Source of the DNA: an uncultured Collinsella sp.
Lineage (GTDB): Bacteria; Actinomycetota; Coriobacteriia; Coriobacteriales; Coriobacteriaceae
NCBI GenBank assembly: GCA_900555555.1
Contig: USLK01000006.1
Span: 1-63,771 of the forward strand
Direction: 5' to 3'
DNA: 63,771 nt
The position numbers and the translations under genes are program-made. This document shows, piece by piece, positions 17,726-26,431 of this stretch. The notes below the pieces were generated by a model. It searched no databases. It saw only the letters and a program-made list of their open reading frames with translations, and was not told the origin of the DNA. How positions within the stretch are numbered: position 1 is the first letter of the stretch; each line of letters starts with the position of its first letter.

Positions 17726-17778
17726 TATAATCGAAGAGTTATTTCAGAGGCGATCGAAACCGATTTCGTGCACCTCTG
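17726..17778 (+). promoter_or_regulatory. ldh promoter and leader hairpin
   Basis: A perfect -10 TATAAT stands at 17726-17731. The 5' leader then carries a hairpin at 17745-17778: CAGAGG pairs with CCTCTG, and inside them CGAAA pairs with TTTCG. It would sit within 15 bases of the mRNA start and could protect or regulate the message. No Rex-type site is visible. Confidence 0.5.
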
Positions 17779-17842
17779 TTTCGTGTACCGGCCGCAAGTC
17801 GTGTCTAGGATGGTCGGGCACCCATAGTGAAGGAGAAACAAG

Positions 17843-18793
17843 ATGATTAACGATCGCAAGGTGGCTATCGTCGGCTGCGGATTCGTGGGCTCGTCCTCCG
17901 CGTTCGCCCTCATGCAGTCGGGCCTCTTTTCCGAGATGGTCCTTATCGATGTGGACCGCAACCGCGCCGAGGGAGAGGCCCTCGATATCGCGCATGGCGT
18001 GTCTTTCGGTAGCCCCATGAAGATCTACGCCGGCGACTATTCCGATGTTTCCGATGCCGCGGTCATCGTCGTCACCGCCGGCGCCGCGCAGAAGCCCGGC
18101 GAAACCCGTCTTGACCTGGTGAACAAGAACGTTTCCATCTTCAAGAGCATCATCCCGCAGATCCGCGAGAGCGGTTTCTCGGGTATCCTGCTGATCGTCT
18201 CCAATCCCGTTGACGTCCTCACCTATGCCGCCGTCCAGATGTCCGGCCTGCCCGAGGGCCACGTCATCGGCTCCGGTACCGTTTTGGACACCGCCCGCCT
18301 CAAGTACATGCTCGGTGAGCACCTGGATGTCGACCCGCGCGACGTCCACGCGTACATCGTGGGCGAGCATGGCGATTCCGAGGTCGCCGCATGGTCCTCT
18401 GCCACCGTTGCCGGCGTGCCGCTGAGCGATTACTGCGAGCTGCACGGCCACTTCGAGCACGAGGCGACCGAGAAGCGCATCGCCGACGACGTCAAGAACT
18501 CCGCGTACGAAATCATCGAGAAGAAGCACGCCACCTACTACGGCATCGCCATGTCCGTCCGCCGCATCTGCACGGCCATCATGCGCGACGAGGACACGGT
18601 GCTTCCCGTCTCCAGCCTTATGGTGGGCGAGTACGGCCTCAACGACCTGTGCATCTCCGTTCCCACGGTGGTCGGCCGCAACGGCGTCGTGACGCGCGTG
18701 CCGGTTTCCCTCAACGAGGCCGAGAGCGGGCAGTTCATGAAGAGCGCCGAGGCCCTCAAGGCCATCATCGACGAGGTCGATTTCGAGGCGTAA
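17843..18793 (+). CDS. ldh: L-lactate dehydrogenase
   Basis: It reduces pyruvate to L-lactate with NADH, regenerating NAD in fermentation. The 316-residue protein has the Rossmann motif VGCGFVGSSSAF, the NADH-selecting aspartate in VLIDVDRNRAEGEA, the substrate loop segment TAGAAQKPGETRLDL, SNPVDVLTYA, and the catalytic histidine in IVGEHGDSEVAAWSS. Gln at the specificity position (AAQKPGE) supports lactate rather than malate dehydrogenase. AAGGAG precedes the ATG, and a terminator follows, so it is monocistronic. Confidence 0.96.
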   Translation: MINDRKVAIVGCGFVGSSSAFALMQSGLFSEMVLIDVDRNRAEGEALDIAHGVSFGSPMKIYAGDYSDVSDAAVIVVTAGAAQKPGETRLDLVNKNVSIFKSIIPQIRESGFSGILLIVSNPVDVLTYAAVQMSGLPEGHVIGSGTVLDTARLKYMLGEHLDVDPRDVHAYIVGEHGDSEVAAWSSATVAGVPLSDYCELHGHFEHEATEKRIADDVKNSAYEIIEKKHATYYGIAMSVRRICTAIMRDEDTVLPVSSLMVGEYGLNDLCISVPTVVGRNGVVTRVPVSLNEAESGQFMKSAEALKAIIDEVDFEA

Positions 18794-18817
18794 GCTGAAC
18801 TCACGGCATATATGCTC

Positions 18818-18852
18818 AAGGGGCGCGCGGTGGTATCCGTGCGCCCCTTTGT
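18818..18852 (+). terminator. Terminator after ldh
   Basis: A long stem (arms 18818-18830 and 18836-18849, one interruption) is followed by TTTGTT. Confidence 0.85.
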
Positions 18853-18906
18853 TCCCCAGGTTGGACTTCATCAGGCAGGGTCCCCAATAGAAACGGCGGT
18901 TGCTCC

Positions 18907-19911
18907 ATGAAGGTTAATCACGCAATCCTGCATATCTTGGACTTCGATTCGGCGGTCAACGTGATGAGCGAGCGCGAGCTCGACCTCGATACCCGCGCCG
19001 TGCGCTCGTTCGTCACCTCGCACTTGCGACGTGCCCGCACCAGCCCCGATAACCATCGCGCCTCGTTCCAGGAGAACAGCGCGTTTGCGGGCGAGCTCAA
19101 ATCCTTCTTCTTCGGTGAGCGCGAGTTCGTGGACCTGTCGCAGCAGATCGCCGAGTTCTTCGCCGGCGAGTTGGCCAAGGCGGATAAGCTCGAGTCCACC
19201 GATATCCTCGTGGCCGATTTCGATGACGACGAAGACGTCCGATGGTTTGCGGTGCTGCTCATGAACAGCCGTACCGCATTCATGCACGAGGTCGCGCGCG
19301 AAGCGGGAGAGGTGCGCAACGATATCGCCAAGCGTTATGCGATCCTTCCCGCCCCCTCGCAAAAGGTGGCATCGTATGCGCTTGTGCGCGCGAGCACCAT
19401 GGAGGTGTCCTACGTCGATAAAAAGCGCAAGATCGCCGGCGAGGACACGATGATCATTCCGGACGGCTTGCTGCAGTGCGATACCGGCGTATCGGGCAAA
19501 GAGGTCATCGAGACCGTGACGCGTATCGTCGAGGAGGTTGCGGAGGAGCACGGGGCCAACACCGCCGTTGCGCTTGCCAAGGCCAAGGCCGCCGTTGCCG
19601 AGAAAGTCGAGGCGGACGAGGAGATCGCTCCGTGGGACATCGCCGATGACATCTTTGAGGACGAGCCGGTGCTCAGGGAGAAATTTGAGGAGCAGGTGCG
19701 CGAGGAACATTTGCCCGAGCGGGTGCAGGTCGAGCGTGCGCAGGTGGAGCGCGCCGCGGTGCGCAACCATAAGATCAGGACCGATACGGGTATCGAGATC
19801 AGTTTTCCCGCTGAGATGCTCAAGAACTCCGAGTACGTGCAGTTCGTTAACGAGCCCAACGGCTTGATCTCCATCGAGCTGCGCAATATCGGGAGTATCG
19901 AGAACCGATAG
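18907..19911 (+). CDS. Nucleoid-associated protein (NdpA/YejK family)
   Basis: The 334-residue protein starts with the family pattern VNHAILHILDFDS and continues with the middle segment DILVADFDDDEDVRWFAVLLMN. It ends with a domain containing DTGIEISFPAEMLKNSEYVQF. An acidic linker lies near residues 225-280. NdpA-type proteins bind the nucleoid; the biochemical role is poorly understood. No membrane segment is seen. It starts 53 bp after the ldh terminator. A long hairpin follows its stop. Confidence 0.85.
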   Translation: MKVNHAILHILDFDSAVNVMSERELDLDTRAVRSFVTSHLRRARTSPDNHRASFQENSAFAGELKSFFFGEREFVDLSQQIAEFFAGELAKADKLESTDILVADFDDDEDVRWFAVLLMNSRTAFMHEVAREAGEVRNDIAKRYAILPAPSQKVASYALVRASTMEVSYVDKKRKIAGEDTMIIPDGLLQCDTGVSGKEVIETVTRIVEEVAEEHGANTAVALAKAKAAVAEKVEADEEIAPWDIADDIFEDEPVLREKFEEQVREEHLPERVQVERAQVERAAVRNHKIRTDTGIEISFPAEMLKNSEYVQFVNEPNGLISIELRNIGSIENR

Positions 19912-19920
19912 CCGGAGGAT

Positions 19921-19957
19921 GCGCCTCCGCCTTAGCTGCCGGCTAATGCGGAGGCGC
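19921..19957 (+). terminator. Long hairpin after the nucleoid-protein gene
   Basis: GCGCCTCCGC (19921-19930) pairs with 19948-19957, with a further TTAGC/GCTAA inner stem. There is no clear T-run, so termination is probable rather than certain. Confidence 0.5.
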
Positions 19958-20022
19958 AAAGCATTTCCGATAATGATTCCAGCATCGCTGCATGGGGCGG
20001 TGGTGCTGGAAGGAGTGCGGAA

Positions 20023-20754
20023 ATGGCTACAGAAGAAGTGAAGGTTGAAAAGAAGTCCGGTTTGGGCATCGCGGGTCTTGTCCTGGGTGTCGTCGCCTTG
20101 CTCACGTCGTTTCTTCCCATCATCAATAACGCCTCGTTTGTGATTGCAATCATAGGTTTTGTGCTGGCCGTTGTGGGTACGCTGCAGTGCGTGCGCGGCA
20201 AGCGGGCGGGCAAGGGCTTGGCGATGGCCGGCATCGTTGCCAACGTGGTTGCATGCGCTCTGGTGTTGGGAAGCCAGCAGATGTACAGCGATGCAATCGA
20301 TGATGCCATGAGCGGCCCCCAGGTTTCCGACGTTCAGTCGGCCGGCGACGGGGATAAGGATGGCTCTGTACAGAAAGATGATCCTGCAACGACCGATCTC
20401 GCCGTAGGCACGAAGGTGAGCCTCGATAACGGTTTAAGTGTTGTCGTCGACTCGGTCGCCACCGATATCGTTGATTATGATGGACATCAGCTCCTGGGTG
20501 TCCATGTGACATACACCAACGATGGGGATGAGGGCGCGAGCTACAACGTGTTCGATTGGAAGGGCGAGACCTCTTCGGGCGCTCAGGAGGACCCCGAGTT
20601 CTATACCGATGGGGAGGAGCCGCTCGAATCGGGCACCTTGGCAACCGGCGGTTCTGTTTCGGGTACCATTTTCCTTAAGGGTGATTCGGTCAAGGCGCTT
20701 TACATGGGAAGCGCTCTCGACTCCACGCCCAAGGCATCGTGGAAGATCAAGTAG
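20023..20754 (+). CDS. Membrane-anchored DUF4190/DUF4352-like protein
   Basis: The 243-residue protein has an N-terminal hydrophobic module of the DUF4190 kind: LGIAGLVLGVVALLTSFLP, ASFVIAIIGFVLAVVGTLQC and GLAMAGIVANVVACALVLG, with short loops. A linker rich in Asp and Gly follows, then an extracellular beta-sheet domain (about 125-243) with the pattern of DUF4352 or telokin-like lipoprotein domains (GTKVSLDNGLSVVVDSV, SWKIK end). The function is unknown; such proteins are usually surface exposed. The small regulator gene and the kinase gene follow. Confidence 0.7.
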   Translation: MATEEVKVEKKSGLGIAGLVLGVVALLTSFLPIINNASFVIAIIGFVLAVVGTLQCVRGKRAGKGLAMAGIVANVVACALVLGSQQMYSDAIDDAMSGPQVSDVQSAGDGDKDGSVQKDDPATTDLAVGTKVSLDNGLSVVVDSVATDIVDYDGHQLLGVHVTYTNDGDEGASYNVFDWKGETSSGAQEDPEFYTDGEEPLESGTLATGGSVSGTIFLKGDSVKALYMGSALDSTPKASWKIK

Positions 20755-20768
20755 TCTATGGAACGGTT

Positions 20769-21188
20769 ATGGCTGAGCGTTTGACCGAGGAGCTGCTCGA
20801 CGAGCTGGCTGATGCTCCAAGTTTGGATTCTTACGTTTCCAATCATGAGTTTTCCAATCGGACCCTGGCTTCTTATCTGCAGGAGCTGCTCGAACGGAAG
20901 CATCTTGAACGAGTGCGCGTGGTGCGCATGGCTGATTTAAACGAGACGTTTGGCTACCAGATTTTCAAGGGCACAAGGCATCCGAGTCGCAACAAGGTGC
21001 TGCAGATTGCATTTGCAATGGCGCTGACCCTGCGTGAAACCAATCGGGCTTTGACGCTTGCCGGCGTGAGCTCTCTTTCTTGTAAGAACCGTCGAGATGT
21101 CATTATTATCTTCTGCCTGGACCGTTCTTGTTCTCTGCAAAAGGTTAACGAAGAGCTTTATCGGTTTGGCGAAGATACTATCTGCTGA
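20769..21188 (+). CDS. Small helical protein with XRE-like HTH, upstream of a Ser/Thr kinase
   Basis: The 139-residue product looks all-alpha. Its N-terminal third (TLASYLQELLERK) is followed by RMADLNETFGYQIFKGTRHPSRNKVLQIAFAMAL. The whole pattern is like an XRE/Cro helix-turn-helix that recognises DNA or phosphoproteins. ATG at 20769 is chosen because GGAACGG lies just upstream; an in-frame ATG at 20739 would overlap the preceding gene. It precedes the kinase gene by about 60 bp, with a terminator-like hairpin between. A regulatory link to the kinase is inferred from position only. Confidence 0.6.
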   Translation: MAERLTEELLDELADAPSLDSYVSNHEFSNRTLASYLQELLERKHLERVRVVRMADLNETFGYQIFKGTRHPSRNKVLQIAFAMALTLRETNRALTLAGVSSLSCKNRRDVIIIFCLDRSCSLQKVNEELYRFGEDTIC

Positions 21189-21194
21189 CGGTAT

Positions 21195-21230
21195 GAGGTC
21201 CGGGGCTTCTGAAAGGGTCCGGACCTCGTT
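21195..21230 (+). terminator. Hairpin between the HTH gene and the kinase gene
   Basis: GAGGTCCGG (21195-21203) pairs with CCGGACCTC (21219-21227), followed by GTTT. It is a weak terminator and may only reduce read-through into the kinase gene. Confidence 0.5.
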
Positions 21231-21250
21231 TCCCGCGTTATCATGGGTGT

Positions 21251-22468
21251 ATGGATGATTTGATGGCGCAAGATCTCGAAACGTTCCTCGGCATGAACAT
21301 TGCCTCGGATGCTTTTCGGGTCGAACGGACATATGGTGAAGATGGGGCGGAGCTTACGCAGCTGGTCTACCTGGTGTTGGCAGATGGCTCAGAGCTCGGC
21401 CCCTATATCCGTAAGCAATTTGAGGTCGCTTCGGGTGTCGGTTCCGTCTATAACGTCATGTGGCACGCCCAGCGCGAGGGGATGCGTAGCGCATTGCTGC
21501 CTCGCGTTATCTGCTGCAAAGAATCGAATGGCGTAGAGTCCGTGCTGTTGGAATACATAGCTGGCGAGACGCTGTCCGATTACGTGGCTCGCACGGGGCC
21601 TTCGCTCGCATGTGCATGCGGGATATTTCCCCAGCTGTGCCGCGCCGTGGATGTTCTTAGGACCTCATTCGATCCTCCGCTTATTCATCGGGACATCAAA
21701 CCCTCTAATATCCTTATCGCTTGCGGTGCTCCCGTGCTCATCGACTTCGGTATAGCGAGACAGTACCGTCCAGACGCAACGCAAGATACAACGAAGTTCG
21801 GAACGATGGGCTATGCAGCTCCCGAACAGTATGGATTTGGCCAAACGGGTGTTCAAACCGATGTGTATGCGCTCGGCATGGTTCTGTACTTCTGCCTAAC
21901 CGGAGAGAACCCGCAGGGAGCTTTAACCGATAAGGATATCGGGGCATGCGATATTCCGAACGCCTGCAAAGACGTGCTGCATCGAGCGGTTGCCTTCGAT
22001 CCGTCCGACCGGTATCCGACAGCCCGAGAGCTTGAGCTTGCTTGGACAAGGGCTGTCGATGCCGAAGAGGAAAGCCTACATGTTAAAAACGAAAAGTCTG
22101 AGCCAGAGTGCTGTGTTCGAAACCGGTCGTCGCAGGTGCGAAAACGTGGACGCAAACGATTGACGACTACATATGTCCTCATCATATTCTGGCTGCTGAT
22201 GCTTGTCGGGGCGATCGGCACTGCGCTCGATCCCGTTCCCAGCGAAGCGGATGTGCCCTTGTGGTTTAGGTTGTTGGAATACCCGGTGATGATGATGTGC
22301 TCCTTGGCGGGTATTATGTATCCGTTTTTGGATAAGGGGGTCGTTTTTAAGATGATTCCCGCGCTTGGTCGTATGAGCAAGCCGAGACGATTTATCTGTA
22401 TAAGCGCAATCGCCATCCTGCCGGTGTTCATCGTGAGCATCATCGGCATGATTGCCGGAATCATCTAA
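21251..22468 (+). CDS. Membrane-bound eukaryotic-type Ser/Thr protein kinase
   Basis: The 405-residue protein has a kinase domain at about 20-275: the invariant Lys probably in YIRKQF, the catalytic loop LIHRDIKPSNILI (Asp148), the metal-binding IDFGIARQ (Asp165), and GYAAPEQYGFGQTGVQTDVYALG. No clear glycine-rich loop is visible. A basic linker leads to three hydrophobic segments (about 309-330, 345-365 and 385-405), so the kinase domain is cytoplasmic and there is no PASTA sensor. The ribosome site is poor: ATG 21251 and ATG 21263 are both possible. The pairing with the upstream HTH gene suggests that gene product as a substrate, which is unproven. Confidence 0.82.
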   Translation: MDDLMAQDLETFLGMNIASDAFRVERTYGEDGAELTQLVYLVLADGSELGPYIRKQFEVASGVGSVYNVMWHAQREGMRSALLPRVICCKESNGVESVLLEYIAGETLSDYVARTGPSLACACGIFPQLCRAVDVLRTSFDPPLIHRDIKPSNILIACGAPVLIDFGIARQYRPDATQDTTKFGTMGYAAPEQYGFGQTGVQTDVYALGMVLYFCLTGENPQGALTDKDIGACDIPNACKDVLHRAVAFDPSDRYPTARELELAWTRAVDAEEESLHVKNEKSEPECCVRNRSSQVRKRGRKRLTTTYVLIIFWLLMLVGAIGTALDPVPSEADVPLWFRLLEYPVMMMCSLAGIMYPFLDKGVVFKMIPALGRMSKPRRFICISAIAILPVFIVSIIGMIAGII

Positions 22469-22473
22469 TGAGA

Positions 22474-22506
22474 AAGCCGCCGCCCTGGATAGGACGGCGG
22501 CTTGTT
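22474..22506. terminator. Bidirectional terminator between kinase and hydrolase genes
   Basis: Arms 22474-22486 and 22491-22503 pair with one C-A mismatch and a GGAT loop. T-rich sequence follows on both strands, and the flanking genes are convergent. Confidence 0.75.
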
Positions 22507-22510
22507 TACG

Positions 22511-23599
22511 CTAAATACGATTCATCTCGCTTAGCGTGTTGTTGTACCAGTTGTACCAGTTGGGCGGGCAGTACTTCTTGGCGGCGGCGACCGTGAGGGT
22601 GTAGCCGTAGCCGCGTGCCAGGCCTGCAACGTGTGCGTCGATGGCTTCCTCCCAGCTTCCCCACGAGGCGTTGCCCCAGCCCCAAGCATTATGCGACTTG
22701 AAGCAGTGGCGTCCCTTGGAGCTCTCCGTGTTGGAGATGGCAGGGGACCAGCGCGGGTCCACGCCGTATTTCCACGCGGCGTTGGCGAACGTTGCGCCTT
22801 GGCCCGCAAGAGGGGAGCCCGCTAGGTAAGCATCGATGCGGCTCGTCCATTCGCTCACGAACGTCTGCTGATCGACATTCCAATTGACTGCACCGGGATT
22901 GGCCGGGGCGGCAGGGGCGGACTGCATACCGCCTTCGGTTCCCGCCTGGACCGTGTGGTCGCGGAGGGCCTCCTGGGCAAGGGCTTCCGCCTCGGCCTGG
23001 AGTTCGCGCTCGGCCTGCTGCTGTGCCGCCTCACGGAGCCTTTGGGCCTGGGCGAGTGCGTCTACTGCTTTGGCCTTTTCCGCCTCGGCCTGTGCTCTTG
23101 CGGCTGCAAGCTCGGCCTTCTCGGATTCGAGCTGGCTTTGAAGCTCGTTGAGCTCCTCGACGGCATCCGTATTGGCGTTCTGCACCTGTCCCATGTATTT
23201 CACGGTGGTGACCAGGTCGTCGAGGGACTTGGTGTTGAGCACGAAGCTCATGAGCGAGTTGGCGTTCTTCTTGTACTTATACATGTCGCGCATGGCACGG
23301 CTTGCCTTGTCCTGAACGTCGGGGAGTTTCGACTCGAGCTCGCTGATCCGTGCCTCGTTCTCGTCCTGCTGCTTTTGGAGCGCGGCGAGATTGCTGTTGG
23401 CGGAATCGAGTGCGCTTGCACTCGATTCGATTGACTTCTGCGTCTCGGTGAGGGCCGCTTCGGTCTCATTGGAGATGGCAAACGCGGGGGCGGGGAGAAG
23501 GGTTCCCGCAACCAGGGCGGTTGCTACGCTTGCGCCGACGATCATGCGTACGGCACGGCCCCTGCGCCATGTGAGGTGTGTATCGGAATGAGCTTCCAT
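22511..23599 (-). CDS. Secreted coiled-coil cell-wall hydrolase (PcsB-like N-terminus, lysozyme-like C-terminus)
   Basis: The 362-residue product has a signal peptide (VRMIVGASVATALVAGTLLP, cleavage after AFA). A long coiled coil follows (about 45-215, including ALQKQQDENEARISELESKL), as in PcsB/CwlO-type hydrolases. After a short linker, the C-terminal 120 residues form a lysozyme/glucosaminidase-like domain: FANAAWKYGVDPRWSPAISN, with a candidate catalytic Glu in SNTESS, then HNAWGWG and WEEAIDAHV. It should act outside the membrane on peptidoglycan during growth or division. Start 23599 is preferred over 23605 by spacing to AGGCAGGG. A large palindrome lies upstream. Confidence 0.8.
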   Translation of the reverse strand: MEAHSDTHLTWRRGRAVRMIVGASVATALVAGTLLPAPAFAISNETEAALTETQKSIESSASALDSANSNLAALQKQQDENEARISELESKLPDVQDKASRAMRDMYKYKKNANSLMSFVLNTKSLDDLVTTVKYMGQVQNANTDAVEELNELQSQLESEKAELAAARAQAEAEKAKAVDALAQAQRLREAAQQQAERELQAEAEALAQEALRDHTVQAGTEGGMQSAPAAPANPGAVNWNVDQQTFVSEWTSRIDAYLAGSPLAGQGATFANAAWKYGVDPRWSPAISNTESSKGRHCFKSHNAWGWGNASWGSWEEAIDAHVAGLARGYGYTLTVAAAKKYCPPNWYNWYNNTLSEMNRI

Positions 23600-23658
23600 G
23601 TACATCCCTGCCTAACTGTCTCAATCTTTCCAAACGTATTGTACTACCACCCTCTACC

Positions 23659-23697
23659 TCAACTTGAACCTTAGACATTCTTTAAGGTTCAAGTTGA
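23659..23697. repeat. 15-bp perfect inverted repeat upstream of the hydrolase gene
   Basis: Arms 23659-23673 and 23683-23697 are exact reverse complements with a 9-base loop. The sub-motif TTCAAGTT recurs at 23688-23695 and 23754-23761. On the minus strand a TACAAT lies about 20 bp further toward the hydrolase gene, so an operator is likely. The rest of 23698-23930 shows no gene. Confidence 0.6.
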
Positions 23698-23930
23698 AGG
23701 TTGAACATGGCGACTACCAGCGTGTTTCTTGAAATATGAAGCTGTTTTGTAGTTTCAAGTTCAGCTTTAAGGTGAGAGTTCGTCTTTGCGGCGTGAGCGG
23801 TTGATAGTCGTTGCAATGATTAAAAGCGCAGGTGAGCGAGTTGGAAAATGTTCGCGGCGCGCGTGAAAAATCTCCCATGGCATCAGTTGGTTGAGGTCAC
23901 CGTGATACGATTGGATCGTGTAATTGGTTG

Positions 23931-24068
23931 TGATGGTGGCACGGGATGTGCTGCGGCATTCAAGTGGGGTGCCGCGAGGAGAATCGGGGTGGAAGTCCCC
24001 GGCTATGCCAGTAACCGTAATTCGCGCCGCCGTATGGCGGGTGCGATAAGTCGGATCGCCTCCCATCA
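23931..24068 (+). ncRNA. Cobalamin (B12) riboswitch aptamer
   Basis: The region folds with a closing P1 stem (TGATGG 23931-23936 with CCATCA 24063-24068). It contains the cobalamin-riboswitch core: GAGAATCGGGGTGGAAGTCC (about 23979-23998), then GGCTATGCCAGTAACCGTAA (24001-24020). The B12-box end AAGTCGGATCGCCTCCC lies at about 24048-24064. Order and spacing match the family consensus (GGGAA, GGTGxxAA, GCxACTGTxA, AGYCMGGAxACC). Cobalamin or a related corrinoid is the expected ligand, with lower expression when it is abundant. Confidence 0.88.
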
Positions 24069-24106
24069 AGGCGCGTGAGCGCGGACCCTGGAGGAAGGAA
24101 ATCATC
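24069..24106 (+). promoter_or_regulatory. Expression platform and ribosome site after the B12 aptamer
   Basis: Only 38 bases separate the aptamer from the start codon. They contain a small GCGC-GTGA-GCGC hairpin (24071-24082) and a strong ribosome site GGAGGAAGG (24090-24098). No T-run terminator is present, so control at the level of translation start is more likely than attenuation. Confidence 0.6.
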
Positions 24107-26431
24107 GTGATCGAAATGTGTCGTACGCGCTTCTCGAATGAGGGGGGCGTCGGGTCGTTGTGTCTTCGTGTGAAACGCGCTGCCGTCCGCTGTGGTGTCG
24201 CGCTGCTGAGCGCCACCCTTATATTCCAGGGCGTTCCCGCCGTGGCAGGGGCTCAGGACGCTCCGACGGCGCCTATCGAAGCCGGACGGGCGACCGAGGT
24301 CTGCACCCCGAGTTCCCAGGAGGCGGCTGAGTCCGCTGCGCCTGAATCCGCTGCGCCTGAAAGCCCCGCTCCGCCTTCGCAAACGGATCCTATCACCGCG
24401 CCCCGGGCCCCGGAGCAGGTTACGGTTACCGCGAGCGTCATCGGCCTGTCTGAGCCGGCGGATGACGGATCTTGTTCTTTTGAAAACTGGATCGCCCCCA
24501 CAAAGATCGATGCTGAGGCCGGGCAGGGCGCAACCGCATGGGACATCATCAAGCCCCTGCTGGACAGCGCCGGCTACACCTATGCCTACGCCAATGGATT
24601 TTTGAGTTCAATCACAACGCCGGAAGGGCGTGAGCTTGCCGGCAAGCCCGTTTCGGGGGACATCTGGTCGTTCTGGGAGTTTTTCGTTAACGGCGAAAGC
24701 TCGATGGTCGGCATGGGCGACTATCGGGTTGCCGATGGCGACTCCATTTCCCTGCGCTTCAGCAATCCCGTGGTCAAGCCGGCTCCCGAGGCCCATGTGG
24801 AGGTTGTCCCCAACGCCCCGCATCCCAACCTTGAGGCGCAGTGGGATGGTTACGCCGATGGAGGCAAGGGCTCGGTGACGACCGCGCCTACGCCGCAGGA
24901 GGGCGCCCAGCAGGCGTGGGAGACGGGGTTTTTGACTCCCGAGGAGGTTGCCCAGGGGGCGAGCCTGTCTCAGTCCGATGCGCTCATGATCGACGGCAAG
25001 CTCTATGTTGTGACCGGAAGCGCCGTGTACAGCACCACCCCTCCCTGGTCGGCTACCAAGAGCCTTGCCATGCTGCGGGTGATCGATGCCGCAACGGGTA
25101 GGGAGGAGCGTCGCGTCCAGCTGTCGGCCCCCATCGATTCGACCTGTCGTCCGGTCTACGCGGACGGTATCATCGTCGTTCCCCTGTCCGGTGGCGCCGT
25201 GCAGGCTCTGTCGGCTGCGTCCCTGCAGACGCTTTGGGTGGTTCCGGCGTCCGGGCAGGGGCAGTCGCTCAACAGCCTTACGATCCAGGACGGTGCGGTG
25301 TACGTAACGTATTTCGATGATCTCGATGCGAACAGTGTCGCGAGTTCCGGTAGGACCGTCCGTTACGATCTGCTGTCGGGTTCCCGACTCGGTGCAATCG
25401 AAAACGCTCATTCCGGCTCGTACTGGACGGGCGGCATCGCGGTCGGCGACGTATTCCTCATCGGTGACGACGCGGGCATCGTCCATGTATATGCAGCGGA
25501 TCTTTCGCACGAGATCTCTTCGCTCAAGGTGAGCAACGAGCCTCTTCGTGCGGCGTTGGTTCCCTATCGTGGTTTCGTGCTGGCCGTTTCGCGCGATGGT
25601 GTGCTGCATAAGCTGTCCATGTCCAACCACCAGCTCCGTGAGCTCGGCTCCGTTTCTTTCGCAGCCTATTCGACTTCCACGCCCACGGTGTCTGGTGATC
25701 GTGCCTACGTTGGAGGCAGCGGGTCTGATTTCTCCTCCCGTCTGGCGATCATCGACCTGGCCTCCATGACGGTTGAGCGGGTTGTCAATGCGGTGGACGG
25801 GAGCCCCATGATGGCCGGCGGCATCGTGTGCACCCCGTTGGTGTCCGTTCAGCAGAGCGGCACCTATGTCTATTTCACCATCAATGGAGCCGAGGGCGAC
25901 TATCAAAAGTACACTGCGGGCGGCGGCATCTATGTTTATTGCCTGGGCGATGAGGATGCCCATGTGCTGTTCGAGCCGGAAGCCGGTCTCAAAAACTATT
26001 GCATGGCATCCATTCTGTGCGATCCGGACGGCAACCTGTATTACTTCAACGATTCGGGTCATCTCTTTAAGATTTGCGGCTCCACGGCAATCCCCGTCGA
26101 CCCCGATCGGGTCGATCTCATTCCGCTGCGGCCTGCGTTGTCCGTGCAAACGACGTCGGATCCGGCTAACGCTTCGTCCGGCAATGGCGGGGCACGGCGC
26201 GTGGCTTCCGCGGCTCCCCAATCGGAGCCGGAGCTTGCCAAGACCCAAGAGACTGGGGATGAGCCCGAAGACGAGTCGGATTCCAAGAACGAACCCTCGC
26301 ATCGCCGTGAGCGGGCCGGGGAATCGACTGCTTCTGTCAACCCGTTCGCCATCGTTGGAATCGCTGCCGCGGTGGTTCTTCTGGCTTCTGCCTCTCTAGT
26401 TCTGTTCAAGGGTGCGAAGGGGCGTCGATAA
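24107..26431 (+). CDS. Surface-anchored DUF4430 and beta-propeller protein under B12 riboswitch control
   Basis: The 774-residue product has a signal peptide (about 20-50, CGVALLSATLIFQGVPAVAG) and an Ala/Pro/Ser/Glu-rich spacer. A DUF4430 domain spans about 137-219 (ATAWDIIKPLLDSAGY, WEFFVNGE, YRVADGDSISLRF), the fold shared with the C-terminal domain of transcobalamin and intrinsic factor. About 270-660 is a PQQ/WD40-like beta-propeller with repeated blades such as GKLYVVTGSAVYS, GIIVVPLSGGAVQAL and GDRAYVGGSGSDF. A charged stretch, a C-terminal helix (about 743-766) and the tail KGAKGRR follow. No LPxTG motif is seen, so it is membrane- rather than sortase-anchored. GTG at 24107 follows GGAGGAAGG. 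Family knowledge plus the riboswitch suggest corrinoid binding at the cell surface; binding itself is inferred. Confidence 0.8.
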   Translation: MIEMCRTRFSNEGGVGSLCLRVKRAAVRCGVALLSATLIFQGVPAVAGAQDAPTAPIEAGRATEVCTPSSQEAAESAAPESAAPESPAPPSQTDPITAPRAPEQVTVTASVIGLSEPADDGSCSFENWIAPTKIDAEAGQGATAWDIIKPLLDSAGYTYAYANGFLSSITTPEGRELAGKPVSGDIWSFWEFFVNGESSMVGMGDYRVADGDSISLRFSNPVVKPAPEAHVEVVPNAPHPNLEAQWDGYADGGKGSVTTAPTPQEGAQQAWETGFLTPEEVAQGASLSQSDALMIDGKLYVVTGSAVYSTTPPWSATKSLAMLRVIDAATGREERRVQLSAPIDSTCRPVYADGIIVVPLSGGAVQALSAASLQTLWVVPASGQGQSLNSLTIQDGAVYVTYFDDLDANSVASSGRTVRYDLLSGSRLGAIENAHSGSYWTGGIAVGDVFLIGDDAGIVHVYAADLSHEISSLKVSNEPLRAALVPYRGFVLAVSRDGVLHKLSMSNHQLRELGSVSFAAYSTSTPTVSGDRAYVGGSGSDFSSRLAIIDLASMTVERVVNAVDGSPMMAGGIVCTPLVSVQQSGTYVYFTINGAEGDYQKYTAGGGIYVYCLGDEDAHVLFEPEAGLKNYCMASILCDPDGNLYYFNDSGHLFKICGSTAIPVDPDRVDLIPLRPALSVQTTSDPANASSGNGGARRVASAAPQSEPELAKTQETGDEPEDESDSKNEPSHRRERAGESTASVNPFAIVGIAAAVVLLASASLVLFKGAKGRR

